From: Spirosoma sp. KCTC 42546
Lineage (GTDB): Bacteria > Bacteroidota > Bacteroidia > Cytophagales > Spirosomataceae
Direction: 5' to 3'
DNA: 64,000 nt
Assembly (NCBI RefSeq): GCF_006965485.1
Contig: NZ_CP041360.1
Location: 868,001 to 932,000, forward strand
The position numbers and the translations under genes are program-made. This document shows positions 46,949 to 54,550 of this stretch, one piece after another. The notes beneath the pieces were generated by a model, which was not told the origin of the DNA, did not search any database, and saw nothing but the letters and a program-made list of their open reading frames with translations. Position 1 is the stretch's first letter. The number at the start of each line of letters is the position of its first letter.

Positions 46949-46991
46949 GAATCGCAGTCACGGCATGACAACAATTCTAATCATTTTTTCT

Positions 46992-48209
46992 ATGGCAAAG
47001 ATAGACCAAAAAAAGTATGCTCCAAGTGAGCAGATACCAATTATTACCCGCATACAAGACTATCTATCAGAGCGGTATGCTTTTCGCCTTGATATTGTGG
47101 CCAACGTGCTACAGTATAAATCAGTTAGTTCGACTTGTTTCCGGGAAATGAATGAAAGCAACCTTCTGAAAGAGTTGTACGAGATAGGTTTCAATCGGTT
47201 TAAAGATCAATTAAAAGCCTTATTAAAGTCTGATTTCATCCCAGAATACGACCCCTTCAAAGCCTATTTTGAGGGTTTGCCTAGTTGGGATGAAACCCAG
47301 CCTGATTATATCGCTGAACTGCTTTCTTACGTCAAGGTAAAGGATGCCGACTGGTTTGCGATCATGTTCAAAAAAATGCTTATTCGTAGCGTAGCCTGTG
47401 CAATCGGGGTAGCTAAGTTTAATAAGCAGTGCTTTGTTTTATACGGGCCGCAAGACGACGGTAAAACGTCATTTCTTCGTTTCCTCTGTCCGCCTGCTCT
47501 AAAGGATTATTACAAAGAGAACATTGATTTTGAGAATAAGGACGGGCGTATTGCTCTGGGTGAAAACTTTCTTATTAATCTTGATGAATTGTCTTCCCTG
47601 TCAAAATCAGATACCAACAAATTTAAAGCGTATTTGACAGAAGAGCGGGTAAAGGTTCGGCGACCCTATGCCGAACGGGAAACGATCATAATTAGGCGGG
47701 CAAGCTTTTTGGGCAGTACTAACCAAAACGAGTTCCTAACAGATGTAACAGGAAACGTCCGTTGGCTCGTTTTTGAAACGAATAGTATCAACCATGACAA
47801 AGGAGGGCCTAAAGGATATTCGGCTAATGTTGATATAAATAACGTTTGGGCACAAGCTTATGCGTTGTTAAAAAGCGGTTTCCAATATCAGTTAACTCGT
47901 GAAGAACTTGCCCGATCCGAGGGCAATAACCGCCAGCATCAGCGCACTACGGCTGAGATTGATTTGATTAACCATTATTTCCAACCAGCGGATAAAACAA
48001 CGCCCAAAGCCGAATTTTTGACCGCTACGGAAATAGCACGCCGATTAACTATTCTAATTGAAGGAAAAGTGAGGGTAAATGATAATAACGTCGGTAAAGC
48101 ACTAACGCTATTAGGTTATCAGCAACTATCCGTCCGTCGTGCAGCGGGTGCGTTTCCTGTCAAAGGCTATTGGGTAGTACAGGTACTTGCCGAAACTAAA
48201 TTCCAATAA
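46992..48209 (+). CDS. VapE-like replicative helicase (SF3-type ATPase), element A
   Basis: 405 residues from the ATG at 46992 (MAKIDQKKYAPSEQ); an upstream ATG at 46965 adds nine hydrophobic residues and is less likely. P-loop variant GPQDDGKTSF near residues 150-160, LINLDELSSLSKSD as the Walker B region, and RRASFLGSTNQNEFLTDVTGNVRWLVFE, the signature tail of virulence-associated-E family helicases. These help initiate replication of satellites and islands, usually with a primase. The copy in element B differs at five residues. C-terminal 70 residues may form a winged DNA-binding domain. Confidence 0.87.
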   Translation: MAKIDQKKYAPSEQIPIITRIQDYLSERYAFRLDIVANVLQYKSVSSTCFREMNESNLLKELYEIGFNRFKDQLKALLKSDFIPEYDPFKAYFEGLPSWDETQPDYIAELLSYVKVKDADWFAIMFKKMLIRSVACAIGVAKFNKQCFVLYGPQDDGKTSFLRFLCPPALKDYYKENIDFENKDGRIALGENFLINLDELSSLSKSDTNKFKAYLTEERVKVRRPYAERETIIIRRASFLGSTNQNEFLTDVTGNVRWLVFETNSINHDKGGPKGYSANVDINNVWAQAYALLKSGFQYQLTREELARSEGNNRQHQRTTAEIDLINHYFQPADKTTPKAEFLTATEIARRLTILIEGKVRVNDNNVGKALTLLGYQQLSVRRAAGAFPVKGYWVVQVLAETKFQ

Positions 48210-48215
48210 CTTTTG

Positions 48216-48440
48216 AACTAACCCTACTACATTACTACAAGTCATTATTTATAGGTATAAGTATCTGATAATAAATGGTTTGTTCTGTAGTAGGGTTAGT
48301 TTTTGAATTCCCTACTACAAGCCCCTTCCTTACTACAAATTTCTACTCCTGCCTACTACAAGCTCGTAGGCTACTACAGACAAAATTCCTGATTAACAGC
48401 AAAATAAGCCAATTGTAGTAGCGTAGTAACGTAGTAGGGG
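48216..48440. repeat. candidate replication origin: CTACTACA iterons and 16-bp inverted repeat, element A
   Basis: The 267-bp spacer between helicase and primase genes contains CTACTACA-type units on the + strand near 48224, 48312, 48353 and 48371, with weaker ones near 48233 and 48331, and the reverse form near 48286, 48414, 48423 and 48431. AACTAACCCTACTACA at 48216-48231 is perfectly inverted at 48286-48301. Iterons beside helicase and primase are a classic origin layout. The same pattern exists in element B. Confidence 0.65.
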
Positions 48441-48476
48441 ATTTTTCCAAAAGATTGACCGCTAAAAGAAAAGGAC

Positions 48477-49346
48477 ATGAAAAGCCCTGAAATCATCAAA
48501 CAGGTTTTACAGATACCTATTACCAATTATTTGGCTAGTATTGGCATTACACCCGTAAACCAAGCAGGCCAACAGTTATTTTATTGCTCCCCGAAAACGA
48601 ACGAGAAAACCCCGTCTTTGGCCGTTAACCCGGTTAAGAACGTTTTTTATGATTGGAGTGGAGAAGGTAAAGGAGATATTCTTTCGTTGGTTCAATATCT
48701 CAATGGTTGCACGTTTTTAGAGGCCGTTCAGGTACTCGAAAACTACCAGCTAAACCCGCCCGAAATATCCTTTTCTTTTAGCGGTCAATCTTCTGTTTGC
48801 GACAGCACAGGCGTTGAAATTACCAACGTCAAACCCCTACAGCATCAGGCATTGATTCAGTATGTAGAAAAACGGGGTATATCCATGAAAATAGCTTCTC
48901 GCTATCTCAGAGAAGTTCACTATGAAACGAAAGGAAAGAAATACTTTGCCGCAGGCTTTCCAAACGATTCAGGTGGTTATGAGTTACGCAATCCCTATTT
49001 CAAAGGCTCCATATCTCCCAAGGGCATTACGACGTATACAGTCAATAGTTCAAAATCTGTTTTACTGTTTGAAGGCTTCTTCGATTTCCTTTCAGCTTTG
49101 GAATATTACAAACAGCCTACTATGCCCGCTTCTGTTATCGTCCTAAACTCCTTGACTAATCTATCTAAGGTTATACCAGACCTGCAACGGTTTGGCAAGG
49201 TAAGCGCCTTTTTGGATACCGACGAAGCGGGCCGCAAAGCATTTGCTAAAATCAAGTCGTCAGCAATCAATGTCATTGACTTCTCAAACACCTATAACGG
49301 CTTTAAAGACTTCAATGAGTACATGACTATGAGCAGGACTTTTTGA
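48477..49346 (+). CDS. CHC2/Toprim-type primase, element A
   Basis: 289 residues. The N-terminal domain (about 1-90) has LFYCSPKTNEKTPSLAVNP and VFYDWSGEGKGDILSLVQYL, the pattern of the DnaG CHC2 region, though most zinc-binding cysteines are gone. The C-terminal Toprim core has LLFEGFFDFLSALEYY and VSAFLDTDEAGRKAF (Glu, then Asp-x-Asp). It should make primers at the iteron spacer just upstream. The last 80 residues differ from element B more than the rest, at the edge of the variable right slot. Confidence 0.85.
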   Translation: MKSPEIIKQVLQIPITNYLASIGITPVNQAGQQLFYCSPKTNEKTPSLAVNPVKNVFYDWSGEGKGDILSLVQYLNGCTFLEAVQVLENYQLNPPEISFSFSGQSSVCDSTGVEITNVKPLQHQALIQYVEKRGISMKIASRYLREVHYETKGKKYFAAGFPNDSGGYELRNPYFKGSISPKGITTYTVNSSKSVLLFEGFFDFLSALEYYKQPTMPASVIVLNSLTNLSKVIPDLQRFGKVSAFLDTDEAGRKAFAKIKSSAINVIDFSNTYNGFKDFNEYMTMSRTF

Positions 49347-49487
49347 GGACTTTGGATAGGACTAGGCGTAGGACTTTTGTGGACTAGTCAGATATATAGC
49401 GTTTAGGCTTTTGGGTGGCTTTAAGGAGGCTTTAGGCAGGCTTTCGGGAATTTGGGGTAGGCTTTTGGGAGGCTTTTTAATGGCTTA
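49336..49487. repeat. GGACTTT/GGCTTT repeat tract, core-cargo boundary of element A
   Basis: Beginning in the last codons of the primase gene, runs of AGGACTTT and then AGGCTTT(n) units repeat about ten times over 150 bp, ending as unique cargo sequence begins. The same tract sits at the same place in element B. It does not look like a CRISPR (no constant spacers) or a coding repeat. Confidence 0.7.
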
Positions 49488-49534
49488 CTCTATCACTGAC
49501 ATTTCACAACACTTACTACAATAACACGTAAATT

Positions 49535-50443
49535 ATGATAAATTCGCGTACTAATCATTTTGAACGAATGACTCAACATAAGCAAGACTGGAACATCATA
49601 AACGGTGATGCCCTAAGTACCTTAACCGACAATTTTACACAGCCAACCTTTCAAACATGCGTCACGAGCCCACCCTATTGGGGGCTTCGAGATTATGGTA
49701 TTGAAACACAAATTGGCTCTGAAACCGACATAAATGAATATATTAATAAGTTAGTTAATGTATTTAGAGCCGTTAGAAACTGCCTTAAAGATGACGGTAC
49801 ACTATGGTTAAATATTGGTGACTCATATACAAGTGGGGGGCGAACTTGGCGAGATGCAGACAAAAAGAACCCGGCTCGTGGAATGAGTTATAGAGCACCA
49901 ACGCCCGAGGGTTTGAAACCTAAAGACCTTATTGGCGTACCTTGGCGTTTGGCGTTTGCACTACAAGCAGATGGATGGTATTTGCGTTCCGACATTATAT
50001 GGTATAAACCAAACTGCCAGCCAGAATCAGTAAGGGATAGACCTACACAATCTCATGAATACCTTTTTTTATTAACAAAGTCAGAGAAGTACTTATACAA
50101 TTCTGAGGCAATCAAAGAAGATACTAAAGATAAGAAAGGCAAACGGAATGCCCGAACTGTTTGGGAGGTCAATACTGAGCCTTACAAAGAAGCTCATTTT
50201 GCAGTGTTTCCTTCAAAACTTGTAAAACCATGTATCTTAGCCGGTAGCAATCCCGGCGATTATATACTTGATCCTTTTGCCGGTTCAGGTACAGTAGGTG
50301 AAGTAAGTATGGCATTAAATCGAAAGTTTGTCGGTATCGAATTGAACAGTGATTATGTCGATTTAGCTAAACGTAGAATAATAAAGTCAATTCCTTCTAT
50401 TATTTACTTTGAACGTCCTCAGATTCAGGCAGAACCGGTGTAA
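49535..50443 (+). CDS. type II DNA methyltransferase (beta-class, m4C/m6A)
   Basis: 302 residues from ATG at 49535 (a later Met at residue 13, before TQHKQDWNIINGDAL, is also possible). Catalytic motif IV TSPPYWGLRDYG comes before the AdoMet motif I DPFAGSGTVGEV, the beta-class order; SPPY is typical of N4-cytosine enzymes. It protects element A's host DNA against the convergent endonuclease, whose coding sequence overlaps its 3' end by 44 bp. Recognition sequence not predictable here. Confidence 0.88.
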   Translation: MINSRTNHFERMTQHKQDWNIINGDALSTLTDNFTQPTFQTCVTSPPYWGLRDYGIETQIGSETDINEYINKLVNVFRAVRNCLKDDGTLWLNIGDSYTSGGRTWRDADKKNPARGMSYRAPTPEGLKPKDLIGVPWRLAFALQADGWYLRSDIIWYKPNCQPESVRDRPTQSHEYLFLLTKSEKYLYNSEAIKEDTKDKKGKRNARTVWEVNTEPYKEAHFAVFPSKLVKPCILAGSNPGDYILDPFAGSGTVGEVSMALNRKFVGIELNSDYVDLAKRRIIKSIPSIIYFERPQIQAEPV

Positions 50444-51185
50444 TATCAAACTCCCAAGTGGCGTGAACAGTGCATAGATTCTTTTGGAGGTTTTTAATCT
50501 GTAATTTCCGCTCGGTACCACCATCGAAGTATAACTGAAATAATAAATAACCATTTTCATATACATCGCAATAACCGGGCTTGGGCATCTGTCGGCTTTC
50601 TAGGTTCATCCTTAGATTTCCTTCAGATGCTTTATTTAGAAGACTGACTGGTATTTCAACTAGCTCATATGTCCAAGGTGATTTCCTTAATACTCTCAAT
50701 GTTAGTATTTTATCACATTGACTTAATCTTGTAAGAAAGCTTTGCCTTAGACCTATCAAATGCTCTAGCTTATCTTCCCACAGCCCTTTGCCAAGTTCCA
50801 TAAACTTAGAAATATGGATTTTTTGGGCATTGACATTCTTCGCGGCTTCTGTTTTTAAAGAGTATTTTAAACCATCAACGGTTAAATCAAAAGTCGGATT
50901 GCCAGCAGGAGCAAGCAAAGAACTCCTGCCAGACATTTTAAAAGCTTCTTCTAACGCGTATTCAAACTTATCTTTTGAGAAGGGCCCTTTTGAAAAGCAA
51001 TGATGTAAACGGAGCATATCTCCAAAGTCCTCCAAAAAGCCACTAGTTATAATCTCTGACTGAGGGTTTGCTTCTTTTCTTATGTATGGACGCATAAATT
51101 GGTCCACAAGTGAGTCAATAGATTTTAATTGAGCAGACGATAGTTTTGGGAGAGCTTGTGATATTTTTTGTACTCTGTCAAGCAT
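50400..51185 (-). CDS. type II restriction endonuclease, PD-(D/E)xK type
   Basis: 261 residues. The core FDLTVDGLKYSLKTEAAKN has the Asp and then a Lys typical of a PD-(D/E)xK nuclease (SLKT/SIKT-type). The remainder is a mixed DNA-binding region ending with a strand-rich segment. No other restriction motif seen. It is convergent with the methyltransferase, overlapping by 44 bp, which would let antisense transcription limit the endonuclease. Endonuclease identity is inferred from pairing and motif. Confidence 0.72.
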   Translation of the reverse strand: MLDRVQKISQALPKLSSAQLKSIDSLVDQFMRPYIRKEANPQSEIITSGFLEDFGDMLRLHHCFSKGPFSKDKFEYALEEAFKMSGRSSLLAPAGNPTFDLTVDGLKYSLKTEAAKNVNAQKIHISKFMELGKGLWEDKLEHLIGLRQSFLTRLSQCDKILTLRVLRKSPWTYELVEIPVSLLNKASEGNLRMNLESRQMPKPGYCDVYENGYLLFQLYFDGGTERKLQIKNLQKNLCTVHATWEFDITPVLPESEDVQSK

Positions 51186-51232
51186 GATAAAGGAGCGGAA
51201 AGGAGGGCTATTTGTAGACTGATAAATAAAGC

Positions 51233-51252
51233 AACTTACACAATAACTTACT
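51233..51252. promoter_or_regulatory. candidate integrase arm-binding sites, right end of A
   Basis: Two AACTTAC(A/T) units at 51233-51240 and 51245-51252, in the opposite orientation to the left-end TGTAAGT units, 70 bp from the attachment repeat. Confidence 0.45.
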
Positions 51253-51260
51253 TAGATTAA

Positions 51261-51301
51261 TAAAAAAACCCCTCAGAAATCATTTCTGAGGGGTTTTCGT
51301 T
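51261..51301. terminator. bidirectional terminator at right end of element A
   Basis: A 14-bp stem (51267-51280 with 51282-51295) with an A-run before and T-rich sequence after. It lies directly before the att repeat at 51307 and ends transcription from both sides. By position it also acted as the tRNA-Val terminator when A was the only element. Confidence 0.75.
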
Positions 51302-51306
51302 TTTTT

Positions 51307-51328
51307 GTGGGAGTTGACGAAGATGAAC
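51307..51328. repeat. central attachment site between elements A and B
   Basis: GTGGGAGTTGACG, five diverged bases, GAAC: the same 13-bp tRNA-Val 3' end as at 41891 and 60797. It is the right junction of A and left junction of B. Confidence 0.85.
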
Positions 51329-51461
51329 TTTTAAGTTAATCTACTGATTCACAAATTATTACAGGTCATAGATTGATTATGAGTGTTAGTTTGTATAGTA
51401 ATTTACCATTCATACATAGTAAAAATGACCTAACAGACGAATAACTTGTTGATTACCAGTA

Positions 51462-51470
51462 TGTAAGTTG
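51462..51470. promoter_or_regulatory. candidate arm-binding site, left end of B
   Basis: One TGTAAGTTG unit in the same orientation as those at the left end of A, just inside the B left junction and 13 bp before the first cargo stop codon. Weak evidence by itself. Confidence 0.35.
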
Positions 51471-51482
51471 AAATCCATTATG

Positions 51483-52157
51483 TTAGCCATTTAAAAGATC
51501 GTTGTAGTCGCTTATTGGGCCAATTTCACGAAACAAATAAGCATGAGCCTTGCCATCAGATTTAGAATTCATTAATACTGCCAAAAATATACCCGTATCT
51601 AACAGCCTTATTATATGATGATTTAATAGTTTTATTATTAGAGTATTCCAAGACTTGAATCTTCCTAAATATAATTCAGATTCTGTAGAAGGGTTAAAAG
51701 GATTGTCAGCATGCATTTGGCCTGAACAAAAGTCATAAATATTAATAAACTCATCTTTAGTAAGATAACCTTCTTTAATATTAACTATTTCACGAACTAG
51801 ACCCGTTGATTCATCAATTAATTGTTTAACTGGATTAGGATAAAAGTCTGGGTTGATTTTTTCCAAATCTCTTAATATATGTTTAGCGTGATAATGATTT
51901 GCAAAATTCGAATACTTCTTTGCATACTCATCTTTATTGGACACAAGGTTAGCTAGCGCAATTAATTCAAGTATTTTTCGAAATTGCAAACATATGAATT
52001 CCTCATCTGTCTTTACAAAACCAGTTGTTTTGTTTTTATAAAGAATATCTATTATAGTATTTTGCCTAAGTTTAATCTCTTCCATACATGATACATACAA
52101 ATTCATGGCTGGTAAATAATCTTTTTCTTTCACCTGTATCAAATATTTAAATATCAA
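51483..52157 (-). CDS. helical partner of the nuclease-SIR2 gene
   Basis: 224 residues, almost entirely helical, with a HYHAKHILRDL segment and FCSGQMHADNPFN, a motif resembling the AbiV/HEPN-like or Swt1-like helical families only loosely. No clear R-x4-6-H catalytic motif of HEPN nucleases seen. It follows the SIR2 gene by 6 bp on the same strand, so they are co-expressed. Possible roles are regulator, sensor or antitoxin; this is inferred from adjacency only. Confidence 0.6.
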   Translation of the reverse strand: MIFKYLIQVKEKDYLPAMNLYVSCMEEIKLRQNTIIDILYKNKTTGFVKTDEEFICLQFRKILELIALANLVSNKDEYAKKYSNFANHYHAKHILRDLEKINPDFYPNPVKQLIDESTGLVREIVNIKEGYLTKDEFINIYDFCSGQMHADNPFNPSTESELYLGRFKSWNTLIIKLLNHHIIRLLDTGIFLAVLMNSKSDGKAHAYLFREIGPISDYNDLLNG

Positions 52158-52163
52158 AAATAT

Positions 52164-53669
52164 CTACCTTTTACGATTGTAATTTATTTTTTCAATAATG
52201 TCAGGTAATTCGTCATAATCTTCATACCATAACACATTTAAGCCCAACTCATCAAATGATCTCTCTTGTAAATTGTGATGAATTGAATTGATAGTCTCAA
52301 TAAGAGTAGTATTTACTTGTTGGTCATTTTTTTCGAAATCTTCAATAAATACTTTTTTCGAAGTTCTTTTCAATAGAATATAATGTTTAGCTATTTTGTT
52401 TTTCCTCTTAGCTATTTCAAGTAACCTGCGTAAATTTGGATCTGTTCCTGATAGACCTATTAATAAGCACGTGTTTTCTCTAAAAAAGTTTAATTGTATA
52501 AGATTGGACCAGAAATATGGTTCTTTCATTAATGTGTGATAGTTCTTTTCAGAAAATACTAATAAACTTTCAGATATACCTTCATAATCAATTGAATTTT
52601 CTGGTAAAAAGCCATGTACATGAAAAATTCCTAACTCATCTTTTAAGGGAATGTCCATATCTTTATAAATAGGCCTATATCGTAAATTTAAGCTTTCTAG
52701 CTTTCGCTCTATAAGATCGTCAAAATTGTATGTAACTATTGCTCTAACACCTAACGCCCCCCTTGGAGGAATGCATAAATTACCAATACTATCTATTAAT
52801 GGGGAAGTATTATTATGTTTAATATTCTTGTAAAGAATATTAGAGACCTCGCTCTCAAAATTATCTCTAAGTCCAGAATTAACATATCTTGCTTCTAGTA
52901 ACGGCGAGGAATTATTTAAGCCTTGTAGCGACTTCGCCAAAATAATTTTCTCCTGATCTGTAACATCAATATTTTTTGGCAAGCTACTGCTAATAAGGCT
53001 GACTAACAGTTGAGATAATAAAGAACTCCAATCTGGTAATCCTGCACTCGAAGATATGCCTGCCCCTAAAAAAATAATTAAATCGTCATTCTTGTGTACT
53101 TCTGATAGCTTTTGAATTAAATTCTCTCTTTCTTTTTGCCAGTCTTTATATTCTAATGACTTATCGACAATATTTTGTAGAGCTTTCTTTTCAATATTTG
53201 GAATAAAACTTGATACAAACTCTGCATACTTATTGAACAATGTATCAAGTTCATGCAAATCCCATATGAAAAAATTTATTAGAGGTTTTTTACTTTGCAA
53301 AAATTCTTTAATAATAATTTTATCGCTAGGTTTAATTTCTATAGAAACAATAAATAATAGATTAAAACCATCAACAGCTAAGTCAAGCTTTTCAGCTGTT
53401 TTAATAAGTTTCTCTTTAATATTATTTATAGCTACCTTTTTTGTGTATTTTATATCAACGATTGTAGTTTTTGGCTCGTTTCCAAAACCGTTAGGTAGGA
53501 AAGCGTCAATTTCTCCTTCAGGTAATTTATAGTAGGGAATTATTGTTTTATTACTTTCGGATAAATATTTTTCTAAAAGTGTCAATACAATTCTTTCGAA
53601 AGTATAAAAAGGCTGTTTGTCAGTTTCGCCTAGCAGCTCGATTATCTCTTTAAAGGACATATTTTTCAT
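52164..53669 (-). CDS. PD-(D/E)xK nuclease-SIR2 fusion, defence effector candidate
   Basis: 501 residues. N-terminal domain (about 1-170) has a nuclease-like core: Glu53/Asp55 in PEGEIDAF, then IVDIKYTK with Asp72-x-Lys74, the PD-(D/E)xK pattern. The C-terminal SIR2 domain (about 195-490) has IFLGAGISSSAGLPDW (NAD-binding GAGxS), VTYNFDDLIERKL, FHVHGFL (catalytic His) and LLIGLSGTDPNLRRLL. SIR2 domains in phage defence usually deplete NAD. A start at residue 4 is equally possible. Together with the short downstream gene it forms the left cargo of element B. Confidence 0.8.
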   Translation of the reverse strand: MKNMSFKEIIELLGETDKQPFYTFERIVLTLLEKYLSESNKTIIPYYKLPEGEIDAFLPNGFGNEPKTTIVDIKYTKKVAINNIKEKLIKTAEKLDLAVDGFNLLFIVSIEIKPSDKIIIKEFLQSKKPLINFFIWDLHELDTLFNKYAEFVSSFIPNIEKKALQNIVDKSLEYKDWQKERENLIQKLSEVHKNDDLIIFLGAGISSSAGLPDWSSLLSQLLVSLISSSLPKNIDVTDQEKIILAKSLQGLNNSSPLLEARYVNSGLRDNFESEVSNILYKNIKHNNTSPLIDSIGNLCIPPRGALGVRAIVTYNFDDLIERKLESLNLRYRPIYKDMDIPLKDELGIFHVHGFLPENSIDYEGISESLLVFSEKNYHTLMKEPYFWSNLIQLNFFRENTCLLIGLSGTDPNLRRLLEIAKRKNKIAKHYILLKRTSKKVFIEDFEKNDQQVNTTLIETINSIHHNLQERSFDELGLNVLWYEDYDELPDIIEKINYNRKR

Positions 53670-53703
53670 AGCTATAATAATATTTATATTTCCAAAAATT
53701 AAA

Positions 53704-54141
53704 TCATATGTCTAAAGATTCTTTCAACTCCTTCAACTTCTCTTTAGTATAAGTCTCCAACCTTCCGTCAGGATCTAACTGTGTCCTAACCTTCTCCTCA
53801 GTAAAGCCCATCTGTTCAAGTGCTGGAACGAAGCCGGTTAGAAAGTTAAACAATGTTTCGACTTTACTCTTAAAATCTAGTAAGTCTTCATTTGATTGTA
53901 TAAGCTTTGGTATTGTCGAATTAGCCTTTGATAATGCTTTTGCCTCCTGTGGAAATATCAAATCAAATAAAGGCACCTCTAAAGCGTCCGCTATTTCCTG
54001 TAACTGCCTGATTGATATTTCATTCCCCTTATTTTCTATTCTGCTGTAATTACTACGCTCAAGATTCATTCTAGCAGCCATATCAATCTGTTTGATACCC
54101 TTTTGCCCTCTAATAGTCTTGATATTTTTTGTTATATCCAT
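53704..54141 (-). CDS. XRE-family repressor of element B
   Basis: 145 residues from the ATG at 54141 (MDITKNIKTIRGQKGIKQ), chosen to match the start of the element A repressor; the upstream frame adds 19 unlikely residues. The helix-turn-helix is MAARMNLERSNYSRIENKG. By eye about 60 percent identical to the A repressor across the HTH, less in the C-terminal part. It should bind the divergent spacer and silence the element's core operon. Confidence 0.82.
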   Translation of the reverse strand: MDITKNIKTIRGQKGIKQIDMAARMNLERSNYSRIENKGNEISIRQLQEIADALEVPLFDLIFPQEAKALSKANSTIPKLIQSNEDLLDFKSKVETLFNFLTGFVPALEQMGFTEEKVRTQLDPDGRLETYTKEKLKELKESLDI

Positions 54142-54188
54142 AACATGCTGATTTACAATGACAAAATAAGCCAACATGCGTGATAATG

Positions 54189-54283
54189 AAAAACGCAAAT
54201 GTGTTGCACTTTAAAAAATAGTGTGATAAATATTGCACATTTATTTTCTGTATGCCATTATTGCAGCATCAAAAACGCAAATG
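54189..54283. promoter_or_regulatory. operator candidates of element B: 13-bp direct repeats
   Basis: AAAAACGCAAATG occurs at 54189-54201 and 54271-54283 in the divergent spacer between the XRE gene and the small HTH gene, with TTGCAC/TTGCACA-type units between. No counterpart occurs in element A, whose spacer has an unrelated AT-rich inverted repeat instead. Confidence 0.55.
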
Positions 54284-54292
54284 CAATAAAAT

Positions 54293-54502
54293 ATGCACAC
54301 ACAAACACCAATCAGCCGCGCCGTCGAAGGCTTTGAAAAGCGTATAGGACTGTCCATTAAGTTCGATGGACGCTTCTATAACCGCACAGGTATCAACCAA
54401 AAACGCTGGGGTATGCTAATGGCTGGAAAGCTAAAGCCAAACTCCGATGAACTGAGAAATATCTCAGAAGTATTTCAAGTGCCAGTTGTTGACTTAATCT
54501 AA
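54293..54502 (+). CDS. small HTH protein of element B core
   Basis: 69 residues, five substitutions from the element A copy. Starts MHTQTPISRAVEGFEKRIG and carries the same HTH-like GINQKRWGMLMAG segment. It begins about ten bases after the second 13-bp operator repeat, so repressor binding there would directly block it. Probable excisionase or activator for the integrase 48 bp downstream. Confidence 0.72.
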   Translation: MHTQTPISRAVEGFEKRIGLSIKFDGRFYNRTGINQKRWGMLMAGKLKPNSDELRNISEVFQVPVVDLI

Positions 54503-54550
54503 CCCTTGACCCGTATCACTCGGTACGGGTTTACTATTAATCCCTTTTCT

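Larger units (their letters stand above)
41891..51306. mobile_element. integrative element A (TIR-NACHT-sigma and type II RM cargo)
   Basis: About 9.4 kb between two copies of the tRNA-Val 3' end (41891 and 51307). It contains left cargo (TIR-NACHT-ECF), XRE repressor, divergent small HTH, tyrosine integrase, VapE-like helicase, iteron spacer, CHC2/Toprim primase, GGACTTT/GGCTTT tract, and right cargo (methyltransferase and endonuclease). No capsid, portal, terminase, relaxase or conjugation gene is present, so transfer must depend on a helper. Size and content resemble phage-inducible satellites, but that link is inference. Confidence 0.85.

Noticed and set aside
48210..48440. CTACTACA repeats as a CRISPR array
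   Set aside because: Units are only 7-8 bp, irregularly spaced and in both orientations, with no cas genes nearby.
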